Source: CAYWNK01 sp047639615
Lineage (GTDB): Bacteria; Planctomycetota; UBA1135; GCA-002686595
Direction of reading: 5' to 3'
Length of the DNA stretch: 9,780 bases
Assembly: GCA_047639615.1 (NCBI GenBank)
Contig: JBLIOL010000219.1
Location: 1-9,780, forward strand
In this document: in pieces, positions 7,091 through 9,780 of the stretch
Position numbering within the stretch: the stretch's first letter is position 1
Layout: every line of letters starts with the position of its first letter
Made by a program: the position numbers and the translations under genes
Notes under the pieces: model-generated
The model's input: only the letters and a program-made list of their open reading frames with translations
What the model was told of the DNA's origin: nothing
Databases searched by the model: none

Positions 7091-7435
7091 TTAGGGCCTT
7101 GGGAGCAGGGCGCTGGAAGGATTCATCCATCTCACTGGAACAGAACTTCGAGACCGTTGGTGAAGTTTGAAGTCGGGACGCCACCTGCGCTGTCGCGGTG
7201 CCAGCTTGGCTGAGATCTTCGGCTCACTGGTCAGCAGCTCCAGGATCTCTTCTCGGTGTTCGTCGAGGCTACTTCCACGCTTAGGATTCGCTCGTCTTGC
7301 CGGCGGGCTTGTGGTGCTGAGGCCGCGGCGGAAGGTCTTGACGTCGACGCCGAGGCGGCGGGCGATTTGCTTCTTGGGCACTTCCTTGACGGAGTGCACT
7401 TGGCGGATTTCGGCCCAGGTTGACATGCCGCTCAT
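7091..7435 (-). pseudogene. istA: Truncated IS21-family transposase IstA (N-terminal remnant)
   Basis: The first part reads as an IS21-type IstA start: STWAEIRQVHSV, then a helix-turn-helix (KKQIARRLGVDVKTFRRGL), a proline/arginine linker, and SSLDEHREEILELLTSEPKISAK. Family similarity appears to end near position 7205. The tail after that looks unrelated or frameshifted and stops at 7091. The ATG at 7435 is preferred because AAGGAGG (plus-strand 7444-7450) lies 8 bases upstream; an ATG at 7426 is an alternative, and the frame stays open up to 7483. The surviving frame encodes about 114 residues, against roughly 400-500 for full IstA. The DDE catalytic core and the partner ATPase gene istB are missing, so it cannot transpose by itself. 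Whether the DNA-binding fragment is still made is unknown. Confidence 0.8.
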
Positions 7436-7443
7436 CTCCTGGC

Positions 7444-7450
7444 CCTCCTT
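7444..7450 (-). promoter_or_regulatory. Strong Shine-Dalgarno of the istA remnant
   Basis: On the minus strand AAGGAGG lies 8 bases before the ATG at 7435. It is the best ribosome binding site in the window and fixes the istA start. Confidence 0.6.
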
Positions 7451-7546
7451 GGATCGGGGAATCGCGGTTGTTCGTACTTCCACGTATTCTCTCCCGAGAA
7501 GGGCTTTCTAGTTGGCTGAGCCCAGCCCCGCGTAGGGAGCTCAGTA

Positions 7547-7567
7547 GGGGTCCCTTCTTAACTGGCC
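7547..7567. repeat. IS21 terminal repeat, inner copy
   Basis: This 21-base unit begins GGGGTCCCTTCTTAACTGG and ends in CC. It matches the outer copy at 18 of 21 positions and lies 23 bases from it start to start. The spacing of about two helix turns suits side-by-side binding by IstA. Confidence 0.7.
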
Positions 7568-7569
7568 GC

Positions 7570-7590
7570 GGGGTCCCTTTTCAGCTGGCC
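7570..7590. repeat. IS21 terminal repeat, outer copy
   Basis: This 21-base unit begins GGGGTCCCTTTTCAGCTGG and ends in CC, followed by A at 7591. It probably marks the outer tip of the element. It differs from the inner copy at three positions, all C/T or A/G changes. Confidence 0.7.
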
Positions 7591-7650
7591 ATCTACGTCT
7601 ATGGAGCCGTGGAGCCCTGACTCCGTCCGCCAACGTCCGCTACGGCAGCA

Positions 7651-7682
7651 TTGAGTATGTGATTAGGGGGATTGCCTATACT
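7651..7682 (+). promoter_or_regulatory. Possible promoter of the S9 peptidase gene
   Basis: TATACT at 7677-7682 is a good -10-like hexamer, and TTGAGT at 7651-7656 is -35-like, but the 20-base spacer is longer than usual. A start near 7689 would give a leader of about 28 bases. No Shine-Dalgarno is visible before the ATG at 7717. The site lies outside the IS21 end, so the peptidase would have its own promoter. Confidence 0.3.
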
Positions 7683-7716
7683 CGCGCCGTTCCCGTTCTC
7701 CCGGCCAAACGCTTCC

Positions 7717-9780
7717 ATGTTGCACCATCGATTGCTCCCGTTCGTCCTGACGCTCTCCGTTTCGATGCCCTTTGGCGCCGCCCAAGACGCAGCCGAGGGC
7801 TACCAACTGCCCCCTGCTGAGGTAGTTGAAATCGTCGATGCGCGGCCGAATCCGAGCATGCGCTTTAGTCCTGATTTCAAATGGAGTCTGTCGACCCAAG
7901 GGGAGGCGCTACCGAGTCTGGAGATCATCTCGCGGCCCATGCTGCGGCTGGCCGGGATGCGCATCGACCCCGGTGCCGATGCGAGCTATCGGACGCGATT
8001 CCAGAGTCGGCTCTCACTCGCCATGCCTGGGCGCTCGGATGCGCGACAGGAGATCAGCTTGCCCGCGGGGGTACGCCTATCCAGTGTGACTTGGTCCCAT
8101 GATTCCACGCACTTTGCCTATGTGCTCGAGTCGCGGAGCGGGTCTAGGCTCTACGGCGCGTCAGCCGTGGATGTCATAGGTGGGGCACAGCCGAAGCTAC
8201 TCACGGAGCGATTGAGCACGGTCACCGGTGGAGTGACTTGGATGCCGGATGGCAAGACTCTGCTCTGCCGGCTTGTACCCAAGGTGCGTGGCTCGGAGCC
8301 GATGCCCCCGACAACGCCTAGCGGTCCGAACATCAGCGAAGCTGTCGGCGACAAGTCGCCCCTGCGCACCTACCAGGATCTGCTCTCGAGCCCCCACGAT
8401 GAGCTGCTCTTCGAGCACTACGCCACCACGCAGCTGACCCTGATCCCCGTGGACGCGGGTAAACCGCAGAAGATCGGCAAGCCGGGGATCTTCGCCACCG
8501 CGCAACCTTCGGCCGATGGCGAGCGCCTGCTGGTGGGGGAAGTGCACGGGCCCTACTCCTACTTCATGCCCTGGTCTAGCTTCCCCAAGCGCATCTCTGT
8601 TTGGGATCTGAGTGGCGAGAGCCTGTTCGTCCTAGCCGACCTGCCCCTGGCCGAGAACATTCCCCTGGGCGGAGTGAGCTTGGGTCCCCGTTCGGTGAGA
8701 TGGCAACCGCACACGAATGCTGGGCTGCTTTGGGTGGAAGCCCTCGATGGAGGCGATCCGAAGCGCGAGGTGACACACAGGGATCGAGTCATGACTTTGG
8801 CCGCGCCCTATGCGGGTACGCCCCAGGAGTTGTTGCGCACGGAGCATCGCAGCTCCGGTCTCTCCTTTACCCAGGACCCGCAGCTCTTCATCGCTACGGA
8901 ATACGATCGTGACCGTCGCTGGGTGCGCGCCTTGCTACACGACCTAAGCAAGCCCCAGGCCAAGCCTCGGGTGATTGAGGATCGCAACACGCGGGATGGC
9001 TATGGACATCCCGGCCGCCTGCTGAGCCAGGTGGATAGCCACGGTCAGAGCTTGGTTCGCATCGATCAAGGGCATGTCTACCGCACCGGCTCCGGTGCCT
9101 CCCCTCAGGGCTTGCTGCCCTTCCTCGATCGTCAGAGTTTGGCGGACCTTACGAGCACGCGGCTTTGGCGTTGCGAGCCCGGAAGCTACGAGAGTGTGAG
9201 CCAGCTACTGGCGCCCAAGAGCGGCGGACAGCTGGCTTTCATTACCAGCCACGAGAGCCCCGACTCTCCTCCTAACTACCGCCAGCGCGAGGTCGGTGCG
9301 AAGGCATTCGTGGCCTTGACGGACTATCCCCATCCCACTCCTCAGTTGAAGGGCATCTCGAAGCAGCTCGTGACCTACGAGCGCGCTGATGGCGTGCCGC
9401 TCTCCGCCACCCTCTACTTGCCCGCAGACTACAAGCCTGGCCAACGCCTGCCGCTCATGGTTTGGGCCTACCCGCGCGAGTTCAACGATCCGAAGACGGC
9501 AGGCCAGGTCTCTTCGACTCCGTGGCGCTTCAACCGCATCGCGGGACTCTCCCATCTGATGCTCCTGACCCAGGGCTACGCCATCATGGATGGAGCCACC
9601 ATGCCCGTGGTGGGGGATCCGGAGACCATGAACGACAGCTTTGTAGAGCAGATCGTTGCGGCGGCCCAGGCGGCCATCGACAAGGCGGTCGGTCTAGGCG
9701 TTGCCGATCGCGAGCGAGTTGTCGTGGGCGGGCACAGCTATGGCGCTTTCATGACCGCAAACCTGCTTGCCCATTGCGAC
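7717..9780 (+). CDS. Secreted S9 family serine peptidase, glutamyl endopeptidase-like (partial, 3' end cut)
   Basis: The frame is open from the ATG at 7717 to the window edge (688 codons, no stop), so the gene is incomplete. A signal peptide (MLHHR, then a hydrophobic run ending FGAAQD) precedes GYQLPPAEVVEIVDARPNP, the typical N-terminus of the S9D subgroup. Residues about 30-540 form the expected beta-propeller. The alpha/beta-hydrolase domain follows: TYERADGVPLSATLYLP, WAYPREF, GYAIMDGATMPVVGDPE, NDSFVEQ and then GGHSYGAFMTANLLAH with nucleophile Ser674. The Asp and His of the triad lie past the edge, as expected for a family length of about 800 residues. These enzymes cleave peptides after Glu or related residues; a nutritional or envelope role is inferred from the signal peptide. 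The upstream gene is separated by the IS21 remnant, so this is not an operon member. Confidence 0.93.
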   Translation, partial: MLHHRLLPFVLTLSVSMPFGAAQDAAEGYQLPPAEVVEIVDARPNPSMRFSPDFKWSLSTQGEALPSLEIISRPMLRLAGMRIDPGADASYRTRFQSRLSLAMPGRSDARQEISLPAGVRLSSVTWSHDSTHFAYVLESRSGSRLYGASAVDVIGGAQPKLLTERLSTVTGGVTWMPDGKTLLCRLVPKVRGSEPMPPTTPSGPNISEAVGDKSPLRTYQDLLSSPHDELLFEHYATTQLTLIPVDAGKPQKIGKPGIFATAQPSADGERLLVGEVHGPYSYFMPWSSFPKRISVWDLSGESLFVLADLPLAENIPLGGVSLGPRSVRWQPHTNAGLLWVEALDGGDPKREVTHRDRVMTLAAPYAGTPQELLRTEHRSSGLSFTQDPQLFIATEYDRDRRWVRALLHDLSKPQAKPRVIEDRNTRDGYGHPGRLLSQVDSHGQSLVRIDQGHVYRTGSGASPQGLLPFLDRQSLADLTSTRLWRCEPGSYESVSQLLAPKSGGQLAFITSHESPDSPPNYRQREVGAKAFVALTDYPHPTPQLKGISKQLVTYERADGVPLSATLYLPADYKPGQRLPLMVWAYPREFNDPKTAGQVSSTPWRFNRIAGLSHLMLLTQGYAIMDGATMPVVGDPETMNDSFVEQIVAAAQAAIDKAVGLGVADRERVVVGGHSYGAFMTANLLAHCD

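Larger units (their letters stand above)
7091..7591 (-). mobile_element. IS21-family element remnant, one end only
   Basis: The remnant comprises the istA fragment and, outside it, two tandem 21-bp repeats at 7547-7567 and 7570-7590. Repeats of this kind are the multiple transposase-binding sites typical of IS21 ends. Read on the minus strand the element would begin TGGCCAGCTG, so the terminal CA on the plus strand falls at 7590-7591, in keeping with the TG...CA ends of the family. No matching inverted copy is present between 6979 and 7200, and istB is absent, so the left part has been lost by deletion. The left boundary is uncertain; 7091 is only the end of the open frame, and true similarity may stop near 7205. 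Confidence 0.65.

Noticed and set aside
7167..7511. Plus-strand frame of 114 codons over the IS remnant
   Set aside because: It is the antisense of the istA fragment, which has the real family motifs and a strong Shine-Dalgarno.
7547..7590. CRISPR-like short repeats
   Set aside because: Only two copies, 2 bases apart, beside an IstA fragment; these are insertion sequence terminal repeats.
8197..8547. Minus-strand frames within 7.7-9.6 kb
   Set aside because: The plus-strand S9 peptidase frame is continuous here with clear family motifs, so the opposite-strand frames are shadows.

Overview
The window looks like a chromosomal segment of a GC-rich Gram-negative-type bacterium. The gene content points to Planctomycetota or a similar lineage: a lipoprotein redoxin beside a cytochrome c / copper monooxygenase / TPR fusion, a secreted CxxCH protein with terpenoid-cyclase-like repeats, and a secreted S9 glutamyl-type peptidase. 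This placement is inferred from family recognition only; there is no rRNA or marker gene here.

Layout. About the first 400 bases hold no gene I can support, only short hairpins. At 402-1040 is a lipoprotein redoxin whose stop overlaps the start of a 639-residue protein (1037-2956). That protein joins a c-type heme domain, a peptidylglycine-monooxygenase-like copper domain with all six expected copper ligands, and a TPR tail. After a 292-base gap comes a polytopic GT-C-type membrane protein (3249-5126). A small secreted protein of unknown function follows (5205-5837), then a large hairpin, then a secreted single-heme protein with cyclase-like alpha/alpha-barrel repeats (5932-6978). A perfect 12-bp-stem hairpin closes this block.

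From about 7091 to 7591 lies the remnant of an IS21-family element on the minus strand: an intact ribosome binding site and IstA helix-turn-helix region, a truncated transposase, and two tandem 21-bp terminal repeats at the right end. The istB gene and the other end are missing. From 7717 to the end of the window runs an S9D-type serine peptidase (glutamyl endopeptidase-like). It is cut by the window edge 14 residues after its catalytic serine.

All the host genes lie on the plus strand. Five of the six appear to be exported or lipid-anchored, and the sixth is an integral membrane protein. The segment therefore concerns the cell envelope: two heme proteins, a copper oxygenase domain, a redoxin, a peptidase and a probable glycosyl or lipid-linked-sugar transferase. 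Only the first two genes are clearly one translation-coupled operon. No CRISPR array, tRNA, rRNA, phage gene or recognised defence system was seen.
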